Source: Nocardia spumae (GTDB lineage Bacteria > Actinomycetota > Actinomycetes > Mycobacteriales > Mycobacteriaceae). From it: DNA of 64,000 nt. Shown piece by piece: positions 8,537-17,269 of the stretch; position 1 is the stretch's first letter; each line of letters starts with the position of its first letter. The position numbers and the translations under genes were made by a program. Location: contig NZ_JAJFZL010000001.1 in the NCBI RefSeq assembly GCF_020733635.1, positions 4,216,001 through 4,280,000 on the forward strand. Direction: 5' to 3'. The notes under the pieces were generated by a model. It searched no databases. It worked only from the letters and a program-made list of their open reading frames with translations, and was not told the DNA's origin.

Positions 8537-8957
8537 CGGGTCGCTCCAGAATCTTTCCCCGCGCGAGGTGTGCCCACCGGATGCCCTGGGGTGAAGGTGC
8601 ACCCGGCGGACGGTTCCACTGCTACGCACAGTCACCACGTCGAGGAAGGGGTTGGAAGTCCTGGTGCCGCAGCTCGAGCTGTACGTCGTGAGCGGCAAAT
8701 TCGAGTCTCGGGCGCCGCTCATCGGTGGCCGGCCCGACGCCGCACTGTCGACCTCCTTATCTCCCGAAGGTGCGGTGCGTCGGTGCCGAACGCGGCACCG
8801 TCCGCGCAAAAACCGGTGCCGCGTTCATATCACGGTACGGCCACGAATTCGCGTCGAGTCCGGGTCGTCGTTGATCCGATGACAATTCATGAACCGCACC
8901 GAGGGCGGCTGGGGTCCGGACACAAAAGCCCGTCGCTGTGAATGCGCGCAGTGCCGA
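8537..8957. other. 421-bp upstream region of the PucR operon, no gene
   Basis: No open frame here has convincing start signals or family resemblance. The region should hold the promoter of the PucR/mycolyltransferase operon. Its most striking content is the CGGTGCCG half-site cluster described separately. Confidence 0.5.
8781..8821. promoter_or_regulatory. Cluster of three CGGTGCCG half-sites, candidate regulator operator
   Basis: CGGTGCCG at 8781-8788 is mirrored by CGGCACCG at 8793-8800, a perfect 8-bp inverted repeat with a 4-bp spacer. A third copy of CGGTGCCG lies at 8814-8821. Inverted plus direct half-sites upstream of a self-contained regulator operon fit an autoregulatory operator. 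A small hairpin is an alternative. Confidence 0.5.
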
Positions 8958-10391
8958 TCAGCATTCGTCTGGTGCGGGCGCACCCTGCAACCGTTGATCG
9001 ACCCAGCTCATCGCCTCCGGATATCCGAGCCCGGCCGCGATGATGTGTTCGCCCGGCACACTGCGGTATATCGCTGCCACACCCATCGAACACTGATCGT
9101 GGTAGAGCTCACGCGCACCGGCGGCCGGAATCCAGAATTCCTGTTCGCCGTTGTAGACGTAGAGCGGTACAGCCGATTTCATGCCCTGCATGCGCGTGAC
9201 CCGGTAGATGTCGCCGGCCAGCGCGCTGTGCAGCGGATCAGGACTGTCCGCGGCGATATCGATGGGAAGCGACAGCACGCCGGGGACGGCGAATACACCC
9301 GCACAGGTGTCCTTGAGCGGCGACAGCGCCGCCCAGCGCGCGAGATTGTTCATCCGTGCCAGGATTTCGGGCCGCTCCCGTCCGACGCCGAAGGTGGCGG
9401 CCAGGAACACCCCGGATGCCAGATTGGCGTTCATGCTCGTCGACAGGATCTGATAGTCGGCGGGCACTCCGCCGAGGGCGGCCCCGACCACGACCGACGC
9501 CAGCTCCGGTGCGTAGGAATCGATCAGCGCCACCGCACCGCGGGTGGCGATGGCACCGCCGGAGTATCCGTGCATCGCGTATCGGCTGTTGCCGAAGTCG
9601 GCCGGCAGCGCCGAGCGCACCGCGCGAATCGAATCGAGTACCGCGTGCCCGGCGACGAAGGGTTCGGCATACGCCATCCGCGGACCCTCGTGATCGGGGA
9701 TCAGCACCGCGTAGCCGCGCAACAACGCCAATTGGGTTGTCGGTGGGACGAAATCGGTGGTGCCGGTATCACCGGTGAATCCGTGCGCGAGCGTGTAGCC
9801 GGGCGTGCACTTGCGGCCCAGCGCATCGATCGGCAGATTGTTCACCAGCACTGGCCGCGTGCCGGGACCCGCCCAGGGCGCTGCCGGAACGGCCAGTGTC
9901 GCAGTGGCATACGACGGCCCGTCATGGGCGTCGGTGGTGCGGAATTTCAGCTGCAGCGCGCGCTGTACCGGGACCACCAGCAACGGCGCCGCGGTCGGGG
10001 TCACATCGCGGGTGGTGATCACGTCGCCGGGACGGAACCGGTCCAGATCCGCGGGCCAGTCGTCCACCATCGGATCGCCCACCGGCGAAGGCATCACCGC
10101 GTCCTGCAGCCGGGCCAGATCCGGGGATACCCCGGCCTCGACACCGGCGGCCTGCTCCGGAGCCGGGATGGGAGGTGGCGGAATCAGGGCATCGATCCAC
10201 CGTTGCAACGGCGACTGTTCCGATCCCGTCGCCGGATCGGGCGTCGCCGGATTCGGCACCGGTCCCGACGGTAACGATATGGAGGGTAACGGCAACGCGG
10301 GCAAGGGTATCGGCGGCTGTGCCGTCGCGGTCCCCCACACGGGACCACAACCGATCAGCAGCATCGCGACCAGAGCATGCCGGATTCGCAT
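8958..10391 (-). CDS. Secretory lipase, LIP family (first of two)
   Basis: A 477-residue exported alpha/beta hydrolase of the LIP family (Candida LIP-like secretory lipases, common in Nocardia). The signal segment at residues 1-25 contains LIGC, which also fits a lipobox, so a lipid anchor is possible. A Pro-rich stretch follows (26-90). The catalytic domain has a GDVITTR strand typical of the family, IPDHEGPRMAY, the nucleophile elbow MHGYSGGAI with Ser277, and a C-terminal histidine in PGEHIIAA. The likely role is hydrolysis of host or environmental lipids outside the membrane. A second, distinct LIP gene follows on the same strand. Confidence 0.85.
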   Translation of the reverse strand: MRIRHALVAMLLIGCGPVWGTATAQPPIPLPALPLPSISLPSGPVPNPATPDPATGSEQSPLQRWIDALIPPPPIPAPEQAAGVEAGVSPDLARLQDAVMPSPVGDPMVDDWPADLDRFRPGDVITTRDVTPTAAPLLVVPVQRALQLKFRTTDAHDGPSYATATLAVPAAPWAGPGTRPVLVNNLPIDALGRKCTPGYTLAHGFTGDTGTTDFVPPTTQLALLRGYAVLIPDHEGPRMAYAEPFVAGHAVLDSIRAVRSALPADFGNSRYAMHGYSGGAIATRGAVALIDSYAPELASVVVGAALGGVPADYQILSTSMNANLASGVFLAATFGVGRERPEILARMNNLARWAALSPLKDTCAGVFAVPGVLSLPIDIAADSPDPLHSALAGDIYRVTRMQGMKSAVPLYVYNGEQEFWIPAAGARELYHDQCSMGVAAIYRSVPGEHIIAAGLGYPEAMSWVDQRLQGAPAPDEC

Positions 10392-10567
10392 GGCGCACCC
10401 CCACTAGAGCTCACCCCTGGTCTCCAAGTGCGCGCCCCGACCCGGGTTCCGCACCGAACCAAGTGTGTCGAGACTACCGGCGCGGATCCGGTTGCCCCAC
10501 TGGCGTGTTCGGATCGTGCGCGGTGCGAGTCCGCTTCGAGACCGAACCGCCGGCGCGGCCCCCGCGG

Positions 10568-11782
10568 TCAGCAGTTGCTGGGCACCGGCTGCGCGTGCAT
10601 CCGGCCATCCAGCCAGCCCAGGACCTGCGGCAAGCCCAGGACCGCGGCGGTGAGGTGGTCCGGTACCGGAATCGCCTCCGACTGCACCGTGACGCCGGCC
10701 TGGCACCAGCGCCGATCGGTGTTGACGATGGAGTCGACCGGAATGAGCCCGTCGATCGGCGAATGCCATTCGAAGATGGGCATATTCGGCACACTGTCGG
10801 TGTAGAGCTCGAGACTGTTGTCCTCGACCACCTTGCGCGCGACCGGATCCTCGGTCATCGAGGTGGTCTTGGCGAACTCGGTCACACCGTGTCCCGCACC
10901 GGTCGCCAGCAGGCCGTTGGTGCAGCTGTCGGCCATGGCCTTGCGTGCGGTCAGGCCCTTGTCGTTGAGCTGATCCGAGATCGGGAACCGGTCGGGATAC
11001 TCACGTTCGAGGCCGAGCCCGGCAGCGAATGCCAGACCGAAGGCCGGATGCGACCCGTAGCCCAAGCCCTCCAGCATCTTCACCATGTTCATCGGCACCC
11101 CTCCGGCCGCCGCGCCGGAGATGCGCAGTTCGGGCGCATAGACCGGGGCGAGCGCGGCCGCCCACGCGGTGGCCATCCCGCCGCCGGAGTAGCCGGCCAT
11201 CGCCACCGGGCTGTGCTCGAGCTTCAGTCCCGCGGCGCGCTGCACCGCGCGGATGCCGTCGAGAGTGATCTGGCCGCCCAGTCGCGCCGCGCCGTAGGCG
11301 AACTGCGGCCCGAGATGGTCGGGCATCGCGATACTCCACCCACGCTGCAGCACCACGTTGTAGGCCGGGGCCTCACGCACCATCAGATCCGGGTTGTTGG
11401 TGTAGAGCGTGTGGGAGATACCGCATTCGGTGCCCAGCCCGTTGATGATGGTCTGATAGGACAGCAACGGCCCGTCGGCCGCGCGATTGCGGGGCGTCAG
11501 CACGGTGGTGGTCGCCGCGATCGGCTTGCCCTCGGAGTTGGTGGAGCGGAACTTGATCAGCGTGATGTCGGTATCGGGGAAAATGGGCAGCGCCGGTAGC
11601 GTTTTGGTCGCCAGGACATCGCCCGGGTGATGCTCGGCGATATCCGCGGGCGCCGCGTAGAACGGGTCCGGATCCGGCGCCGGGTAGATCGGTTGCGCCG
11701 GTGCGGAAGTCGTGGCGGCGGCGATCAGCAGCAGTGTGCCGGCGGCGACGCACAGCGCCCGCCGGACCGCGGTAAGGCCCAT
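10568..11782 (-). CDS. Secretory lipase, LIP family (second)
   Basis: A 404-residue exported hydrolase read from ATG 11782, chosen because a signal peptide begins there (MGLTAVRRAL, then a hydrophobic run ending SAPAQ). The ribosome site is weak. Family landmarks are HHPGDVLATK, IPDHLGPQFAYGA-like MPDHLGPQ, the nucleophile elbow AGYSGGGM with Ser199, and VPDHL near the C-terminus. It is related to the gene at 8958 but not a recent duplicate: length and N-terminal architecture differ. The 176-bp gap between them has no obvious terminator, so co-transcription is possible. Confidence 0.84.
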   Translation of the reverse strand: MGLTAVRRALCVAAGTLLLIAAATTSAPAQPIYPAPDPDPFYAAPADIAEHHPGDVLATKTLPALPIFPDTDITLIKFRSTNSEGKPIAATTTVLTPRNRAADGPLLSYQTIINGLGTECGISHTLYTNNPDLMVREAPAYNVVLQRGWSIAMPDHLGPQFAYGAARLGGQITLDGIRAVQRAAGLKLEHSPVAMAGYSGGGMATAWAAALAPVYAPELRISGAAAGGVPMNMVKMLEGLGYGSHPAFGLAFAAGLGLEREYPDRFPISDQLNDKGLTARKAMADSCTNGLLATGAGHGVTEFAKTTSMTEDPVARKVVEDNSLELYTDSVPNMPIFEWHSPIDGLIPVDSIVNTDRRWCQAGVTVQSEAIPVPDHLTAAVLGLPQVLGWLDGRMHAQPVPSNC

Positions 11783-11958
11783 GAGCCAACAGACTATCGG
11801 GCGCGCGGAGGGCACCGAAATCCGACCGGCGCGTCCTGACAAATCACAAGACGCGCGCGCGAGCCCCTGTGTTACGCGATGAATTCCGGACTGAAACCTG
11901 TTCGGGTTACCGGCGAGTACGTAGCTTCGATCCTGCACCGATGCAAAGGAGCACGGCC

Positions 11959-12180
11959 ATGGACATTCCCCATCCGGTCCCCGAAGCGCCCACCCGCCGG
12001 ATCACCGTCTACTTCGACGGCACCGGTCCCGGCGACGAGCTCGTGCTCGAATACGCCGCCACGCGAGCCGAAGCCTGGGAGTTCGCCGCCGCGGCCGTGC
12101 ATTCCGGACTGGCGGTCACCGTCGACGGCATGATCCGCCCCGGATTGCGCCCGCTACCGTGCCGCCGATTGTGGCACTGA
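11959..12180 (+). CDS. Small hypothetical protein, 73 aa
   Basis: Unrecognised. ATG 11959 follows a good ribosome site (AAAGGAG, seven bases). The acidic first half (RITVYFDGTGPGDELVLEYAATRAEAWEFA) predicts strand-helix structure without a signal peptide, and the C-terminus is Arg/Pro-rich. A 7-bp-stem hairpin (12188-12210) follows the stop. It is divergent from the second LIP gene. Confidence 0.6.
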   Translation: MDIPHPVPEAPTRRITVYFDGTGPGDELVLEYAATRAEAWEFAAAAVHSGLAVTVDGMIRPGLRPLPCRRLWH

Positions 12181-12187
12181 GGAACGT

Positions 12188-12210
12188 CTCACAGTCCGGG
12201 AGCCTGTGAG
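12188..12210. terminator. Small inverted repeat after the 73-aa gene
   Basis: CTCACAG (12188-12194) and CTGTGAG (12204-12210) are perfect inverted arms with a 9-bp loop, 8 bp after the stop. No T-run follows. It could be a weak terminator or an operator of the PucR gene that starts at 12338. Confidence 0.35.
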
Positions 12211-12337
12211 GAATCACAACAACATGTCGACCTGGTTCGATTTCGGCACAGACGATTCGTGAAGCGCCCTCGCTTTCCGGGACGACAGTTAGCGTTAATC
12301 GCCGGAACAGATAGTTCGGGAGCGGAAGGAGTCAGCG

Positions 12338-13624
12338 ATGACAGTCGACAGCGCGAGCCGATCGAGTCTCACCTTCTCGGGACGGCCGATGTCGTCGCCG
12401 TTGAGGGATGTATGGTCCCTGTCCCGGCACATGGTCGGCCACTTCGTCGAAAACGTCGCACCCTGCGGCACCCTGCCCGGCGACGCCATCCACGGCGACA
12501 TCACCACCATCACCCGCACCTGCCTCGAACTCGCCATCAGCCTCCTCGACGGCCGCGACATCCCCGAAAAAACCGAACGCCTCAAAGACGCCGCCGCCGC
12601 CTGGGCCCGCGAAGGCGTCCCCATCGACACCATCCACCACGCCATCCACGAAGGCTTCAAAATCGGCTTCGACCTCGTCGTCACCAACGCCACCACCAAA
12701 AACACCAGCAATACCGGCAGCACCACCAGCGCGAGCACCGAACCCACACTCACCCTCACCCACACCGACTACACCAACCTCCTCCAAGGCGCCAAACTCC
12801 TCGTCGAAATCCTCGACACCATGACCACCGCCGTCTCCCACGCCTACGTCCGCGAACTCCGCGCCGTCGTCTCCGAACACCACAACGCCGTCCACACCCT
12901 CACCTCAGCACTCCTCGGCGGCCACCCCACCAGCACCATGGCCCGCGAATGCGGCATCGAAATCGCCGACAACTACCACATCCTCGCCCTCCACATCCCC
13001 CCACACCCCGACCAACACAACCCCCACCTCGACCCCACCATCATCGCCCGCCGCAAACTCCGACGCATCCAAGCCGCCCTCGCCACCACCACCCACACCA
13101 CCACACTCTCCCTCCTGTCCACCGACGGCGGCACCCTGCTCATCCCCACCACCCACACCACACCCACCGACCTCGACCCCCTCATCACCCACCTCTCCCA
13201 CGCCGCCCGCGTCCCCATCACCGCCACCACCACAACCACCACCACCACCGACATCCCCACCGCCACCGACCAAACCCACCAACTCCTCGACATGGTCACC
13301 CGCCTCGAATCCATCCCCGGCCTCTACCGATTCGACGACCTCGCCCTCGAATACCAACTCACCCGCCCCGGCCCCGGACGCGACCACCTCGGCACCCTCC
13401 TCAACCCCCTCGACCACCACCCCGAACTCCTCACCACCCTCCAAACCCACATCGCCAACAACCTCAACCGACAACGCACCGCCCGACTCCTCCACGTCCA
13501 CACCAACACCGTCGACTACCGACTCAAACGCATCGCCCAACTCACCGGCTTCGACCCCACCCAAGCCAGCGGACTCTGGTACCTCCGCTCCGCCCTCGTC
13601 GCACGCACCTACACCACCAACTGA
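12338..13624 (+). CDS. PucR/CdaR-type regulator with extreme C-ending codons and Thr-rich inserts
   Basis: A 428-residue regulator from ATG 12338 (GGAAGGAG upstream). It is a paralogue of the 51786 gene: both share EHHxAVHTLTSALLGGH, a MARECGI/LARECGI segment, ARRKLRR(I/V)QAAL, EYQLTRPGxGRD and the C-terminal HTH (RQRTARLLHVHTNTVDYRLKRI, GLWYLRSAL). From about 12430 to the stop the coding strand is extraordinarily C-rich and G-poor (36 C and 5 G in 13381-13440), wobble positions being nearly all C or A. The protein has matching low-complexity Thr runs (near residues 124-148, 252-258, 292-306) where the paralogue has ordinary sequence. Downstream is an APH-like kinase 89 bp away on the same strand. 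Confidence 0.82.
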   Translation: MTVDSASRSSLTFSGRPMSSPLRDVWSLSRHMVGHFVENVAPCGTLPGDAIHGDITTITRTCLELAISLLDGRDIPEKTERLKDAAAAWAREGVPIDTIHHAIHEGFKIGFDLVVTNATTKNTSNTGSTTSASTEPTLTLTHTDYTNLLQGAKLLVEILDTMTTAVSHAYVRELRAVVSEHHNAVHTLTSALLGGHPTSTMARECGIEIADNYHILALHIPPHPDQHNPHLDPTIIARRKLRRIQAALATTTHTTTLSLLSTDGGTLLIPTTHTTPTDLDPLITHLSHAARVPITATTTTTTTTDIPTATDQTHQLLDMVTRLESIPGLYRFDDLALEYQLTRPGPGRDHLGTLLNPLDHHPELLTTLQTHIANNLNRQRTARLLHVHTNTVDYRLKRIAQLTGFDPTQASGLWYLRSALVARTYTTN

Positions 13625-13713
13625 AAGCACAGGTGAAAGAACGTTTTCCGGACCAGGTGCGGAATCTCCGAGTCCGCTTGCCAGACCACCTCATTGGGGG
13701 TAAGTCTTCGAGG

Positions 13714-14541
13714 GTGACAGTCGATCGGGCGCAGACGTCGTCGCGCCGGCGTAACTGGGAAGAACTGCCCCCGGCCACCCGGGCGGCAGTCGAAGCGGTG
13801 ACCGGGCCGGTCGTGCGGGCCGATTCGGTGATCGCCGGATTCAGCAGTCAGTTGGCCACGGTGATCGAGACCGCGCGGGGCCGCACGTTCATCAAGGGTG
13901 TGCCGCAACGAGATCCGGAGGTCTGGACCCAGCACCGCGAGGCCACCCTCGCCCGGCATGTCACTCCGGTGGGCCCGCGACTGGAATGGCAGATCGCGGC
14001 GGGCGGCTGGAATCTGCTCGGATTCGAGTTCGTCGCAGGGCATTTCGCCGACTTCCGCGTCGACTCCGACCTCGAGGCCACCGCTGCCGCGATGGCGGCG
14101 CTGGGCCGGTTGCGCTGCCCCGGCGAGATCGAGCTCAAGGACGCCGAGGTCCGCTGGGGCTCCTATCTCGACGCGGACGCCGACACCGCGGTCTTCGCCG
14201 GCGACGCACTCCTGCACACGGACTGGAACTACAGCAACGTCATCATCGACGAACCCGCCGGCGCCCGGCTCGTGGACTGGCCGTGGGCGACCCGCGGCGC
14301 CGCGTGGATCGACCCCGGCTGCTGGATCGTCTGGCTGATCTTCGCCGGGCACGAGCCGGCGACGGCCGAGACGTGGGCGGCCCGAGTCCCCGCCTGGCAC
14401 AACGCCTCCGAGCGGGACCTGCGGATATTCTCCGGCGCGCTGGCCGCCGAATGGACCGCGACGGCCAATCGACGCCCCAACATCTGGACCCACGGCCTCC
14501 GCGACGCGGCCCGCCGATGGGCCGACCACCGCGGCCGTTGA
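13714..14541 (+). CDS. Aminoglycoside phosphotransferase (APH)-like kinase
   Basis: A 275-residue cytoplasmic protein of the APH/choline-kinase fold. It contains FIKGVP (ATP-binding lysine region), the catalytic loop LLHTDWNYSNV and the metal-binding LVDWPWA motif. Length is normal. GTG 13714 is the preferred start (VTVDRAQ); GTG 13634 would add about 27 residues of poor character, so the start is uncertain. The substrate is unknown; sequence does not show it to be a drug-resistance enzyme. Codon use returns sharply to normal relative to the PucR gene just upstream. Confidence 0.75.
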   Translation: MTVDRAQTSSRRRNWEELPPATRAAVEAVTGPVVRADSVIAGFSSQLATVIETARGRTFIKGVPQRDPEVWTQHREATLARHVTPVGPRLEWQIAAGGWNLLGFEFVAGHFADFRVDSDLEATAAAMAALGRLRCPGEIELKDAEVRWGSYLDADADTAVFAGDALLHTDWNYSNVIIDEPAGARLVDWPWATRGAAWIDPGCWIVWLIFAGHEPATAETWAARVPAWHNASERDLRIFSGALAAEWTATANRRPNIWTHGLRDAARRWADHRGR

Positions 14542-14563
14542 TCCGCCTGCGCCGAGCCGCGGG

Positions 14564-15406
14564 TCAGGACCGGACGCCGCTCGCCGCGGCGATCACGCCA
14601 TCCAGGTGACCTGCCGTGATCTGCCGGGCGGCATTGGAGACCGCGGTGATCATCGCGCTGCCGAACGCGCCGTCGCGATCGAACAGCGTGGCCGTGCCGG
14701 CCGCGATACCGTGCCGGCTCAGGTGGTTATCGGCCTCCACCCCGATCTCGGTGCCCTCGGGCATCCGCACCAGGGCCAGTGTCAGATCGGTATTGATGAA
14801 TCCCACACCGGCACTGGACCAGTTGGTGACCATACTGGTCTGCTCGGCGGCCATCGCCGCCACGACGAACGGCGACGGCCGTTCACCGTCGACCACATGC
14901 ACCGGATGCTGCCAGCTGCGCTTGCGGCTGCCGTTCTCATGTTCCGACGGCACCCGGGACCATTGCGCCGATTCGTCACTGTGCCACAGCGGGGCGGTGG
15001 GCCCGTCCGACGGTGGCGCCACCTCCAGCGACGGCGGCATCGGCTGCTGCTCCCGGGTCCAGATCTCGCCCGGAGGTTGCTCGGACGGCTGCAGCAGGAC
15101 CACCGAAGCGCGCGCCGCGGGTTCGCCGTCCTGGGTCACGACCGCATCTGCCAGCCGAATCCGTTTACCGCTACGCACGCGGGTGGTGGCGACCGACAAC
15201 TCACGCATGCGGGCCGGCTTGAACAGGTCGACGGTCAGGCGCACCGGTACGAATCCGTCAGTGGCGTGCTCGGTGTCCAGCGCACGCGCCAGCAGTCCGC
15301 ACAGCGCCGGTCCTACCACCTGATCGGCCGACCACTGGCTGGCCGCCATCGGGTGCGGGGCGAACCCCTGCCCGTCGACCGCGAAGTATCCCTGCGACCC
15401 GTCCAT
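14564..15406 (-). CDS. Acyl-CoA thioesterase-like (double hot-dog) protein
   Basis: A 280-residue protein from ATG 15406. It has two hot-dog halves typical of the TesB/4HBT_3 type thioesterases: an N-terminal half (FVPVRLTVDLFKPARM, RIRLADAVVTQDGEPAARA) and a C-terminal half (INTDLTLALVRMPEGTEIGVEADNHLSRHGIAAGTATLFDRDG). Members hydrolyse acyl-CoA thioesters in the cytoplasm; the acyl chain cannot be predicted. Frames extending further upstream are Arg-rich and lack a ribosome site. It ends 22 bp from the APH-like gene in convergent orientation. Confidence 0.75.
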   Translation of the reverse strand: MDGSQGYFAVDGQGFAPHPMAASQWSADQVVGPALCGLLARALDTEHATDGFVPVRLTVDLFKPARMRELSVATTRVRSGKRIRLADAVVTQDGEPAARASVVLLQPSEQPPGEIWTREQQPMPPSLEVAPPSDGPTAPLWHSDESAQWSRVPSEHENGSRKRSWQHPVHVVDGERPSPFVVAAMAAEQTSMVTNWSSAGVGFINTDLTLALVRMPEGTEIGVEADNHLSRHGIAAGTATLFDRDGAFGSAMITAVSNAARQITAGHLDGVIAAASGVRS

Positions 15407-15915
15407 TGCGCGTGCCCGTCTCCTCTGGTCGCCGTACCGGCGCGCGCCCTCGTTCCGGCCGCCTCCGCGACAGCCCGCGCTCGCCGGCGGCGACTGATCT
15501 TGCTGCTCATGGCAGATATAGCACGCCCCGTCACAACCAGCGCGCCGAGCTATGCTGCCATAACACATATATTTTCCGTTTGAACCACCCGTCCGGTCCG
15601 CTCGGAAACAGCGCAGCAAGCCATTCGCGGGATCGGCCTGGCATGATCAGGATGTTATCGTCGCCGCTATCGTGATCGGCATCCGGCGCATCCCGCAAAC
15701 GACGGCCGTGGCGGTCGTTCGCAGCAACTCGTCAGCACCCGAAATCCTTGCCCTGACCGGCGATTCGATGTTGCAGATGTGCTTGCATACGATCTGGACA
15801 GCGACCTAGACTCGAGCTGCAAGTCAAAGCAGGGGACTACCCGTGAGCCGCAGGGTGAACCGGAAGCCAATTTTCGCAGAAGGAAATCGTGCGGCCTGGC
15901 GTCAGGGGCGCACGT
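15407..15915. other. 509-bp intergenic region with A/T-rich promoter zone
   Basis: No credible gene. Around 15545-15580 it is unusually A/T-rich and holds the palindrome TATG-CTGC-CATA (15550-15561), probably the thioesterase promoter/operator. The rightward part (15775-15812) contains the shared TTGCAT-type promoter element for the 83-aa gene. Confidence 0.45.
15775..15812 (+). promoter_or_regulatory. Promoter of the 83-aa gene with a TTGCAT/TAGACT core
   Basis: TTGCAT (15783-15788), an 18-bp spacer and TAGACT (15807-15812) make a sigma-70-type promoter. The -35 half sits in CAGATGTGCTTGCAT, a near copy of the palindromic element found at 17614 and 17850. Confidence 0.55.
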
Positions 15916-16167
15916 ATGAACCAGCCAATGAGTCTCGGCCGGATCGGTCTGATGGATCGGGACCGGAGCGAGTCTCACCTCTATTCGCGGGAAACCGCAA
16001 CATGTTTCGTCATCGACGCGGTCGAGTCCACGGGCGCGGCGACACGGGACGATTTCGATATCGATCGCATCGTTGCCACTGCACACGCACTGGTCAACGA
16101 TTGGGATTTCGACGTGATGCAACCGGAAGCCTTCTGGCGCATCGCATCCAGTTGTATCAAGCAGTAA
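15916..16167 (+). CDS. Small hypothetical protein, 83 aa
   Basis: Unrecognised. ATG 15916 is preceded by AGGGGC at good spacing; an ATG-like start nine codons earlier lacks a site. The sequence (ETATCFVIDAVESTGAATRDDFDIDRIVATAHALVNDWDFDVMQPEAFWRIASSCI, given here only for its acidic helical character) has no signal peptide. A strong terminator follows, and its promoter shares an element with the 71-aa gene and the DUF397 gene, so they may be co-regulated. Confidence 0.6.
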   Translation: MNQPMSLGRIGLMDRDRSESHLYSRETATCFVIDAVESTGAATRDDFDIDRIVATAHALVNDWDFDVMQPEAFWRIASSCIKQ

Positions 16168-16176
16168 TCGAACACG

Positions 16177-16212
16177 ACAGTGGCCGCCGACCTTCGGGTC
16201 GGCGGCCACTGT
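16177..16212. terminator. Bidirectional terminator with perfect 16-bp stem
   Basis: Arms 16177-16192 and 16197-16212 are perfectly complementary with a TTCG tetraloop and are followed by TGTCTT. It sits between the converging 83-aa gene and the XRE gene and should serve both. Confidence 0.9.
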
Positions 16213-16242
16213 TGTCTTATCGGTGATCGTGCCGCAGGCGGC

Positions 16243-17142
16243 CTAGTCCTGATCGGGCAGCTCGGCCGCCGCCTGCTTCATCATCTCGCGCGAACGCTCC
16301 GGCGGTTCGGCCTGCACGCTGAGGCGATCCATGACCTGCCGGTACAGCTCGAGATCCTGCTGGCGATCCAAATACAGCGCGCTGGTGAGCTGTTCGAGAT
16401 ACACGATATCCGGCAGCTCGGGCTCGGCGAAGCGCAGCATCGTGAACGAGCTGCCCGCGGCCGCATGCCCACCGGCCGCGTACGGCAGCACCTGAATCGT
16501 CACGTTCGGCTTACTGGAAACCTCCACCAGGTGGTCGAGCTGATCACGAAGCACCTGCCGGCCGCCGATAGGACGGTGCAGCACCGCTTCGTCGATCACC
16601 GCCCAGAGGGTCGGCGCCCCGGGACGATCCAGGATTTCCTGGCGCTTCCGGCGCAGTTCCACCCGGCGCGCGGCCTCGGCGTTCTCATGACCGAGCGCCA
16701 CCACCGAGCGGGTGTACTCCTCGGTTTGCAGCAGGCCGGGCACCAACTGCCCCTCGAAGGTGCGAATGGACTTCGAGGCATGCTCCAGACCCAGGTAGGT
16801 CTCGAACCATTGCGGCAGTAGGTCGTTGTAGCGGTGCCACCATCCCGGCTGGTTCGCCTTGCTCACCAGATCGAGGAACAGCTCGCGATCCTCGTCGTCG
16901 GTGACGCCGTAGAGCGTCAGCAGATCGCGAACATCGCGTTCCTTGAATCCGGTGCGCCCCAACTCGAGTCGGCTGATCTTGGCGTGTGAGCCACGAATGT
17001 GCTCACCAGCCGCCTCGCGGGTGATGTTGGCGCCTTCCCGCAGTTTGCGGAGCTGTCCACCGACCGCGATCCGAAGCGCTGTCGGGCCGCGTTCGGCGAC
17101 AAGCGAATCCACACGGCCGATCCGGACGGGCTCTGCCATCAT
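16243..17142 (-). CDS. XRE-family regulator with DUF5753 domain
   Basis: A 299-residue protein from ATG 17142 (GGAG eight bases upstream; a second ATG follows directly). Residues about 20-80 form an XRE helix-turn-helix (LRKLREGANITREAAGEHI, then SHAKISRLELGRTGF). The remainder is the DUF5753 domain, recognisable from QPGWWHRYNDLLPQWFETYLGLE, VPGLLQTEEYTR, RRKRQEILDRP and VTIQVLPYAAGGHAA. This architecture is usual in actinobacteria beside a DUF397 protein, and the two are thought to act together in developmental or stress regulation. The DUF397 partner is 127 bp upstream on the same strand. Confidence 0.92.
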   Translation of the reverse strand: MMAEPVRIGRVDSLVAERGPTALRIAVGGQLRKLREGANITREAAGEHIRGSHAKISRLELGRTGFKERDVRDLLTLYGVTDDEDRELFLDLVSKANQPGWWHRYNDLLPQWFETYLGLEHASKSIRTFEGQLVPGLLQTEEYTRSVVALGHENAEAARRVELRRKRQEILDRPGAPTLWAVIDEAVLHRPIGGRQVLRDQLDHLVEVSSKPNVTIQVLPYAAGGHAAAGSSFTMLRFAEPELPDIVYLEQLTSALYLDRQQDLELYRQVMDRLSVQAEPPERSREMMKQAAAELPDQD

Positions 17143-17269
17143 GAGGTTTACTCCGATGCTCGACGATCACCGGCAATGAGGGTACAGCCATCGAGTGCAG
17201 CTGGTCGAACATCAGGTAACCCTGCCTCGTCGCGTACCGACACCGCGCCGAGTGCCATGCTACCGCCGA

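Noticed and set aside
12259..14541. A single 760-codon open frame on the + strand across the PucR and APH-like genes
   Set aside because: The first two thirds are Pro/Arg/His noise caused by the C-rich PucR gene in another frame; only the part from about 13714 has protein character.
13714..14541. Calling the APH-like gene an aminoglycoside resistance gene
   Set aside because: The fold is shared with many kinases and no substrate-specific motif is visible.
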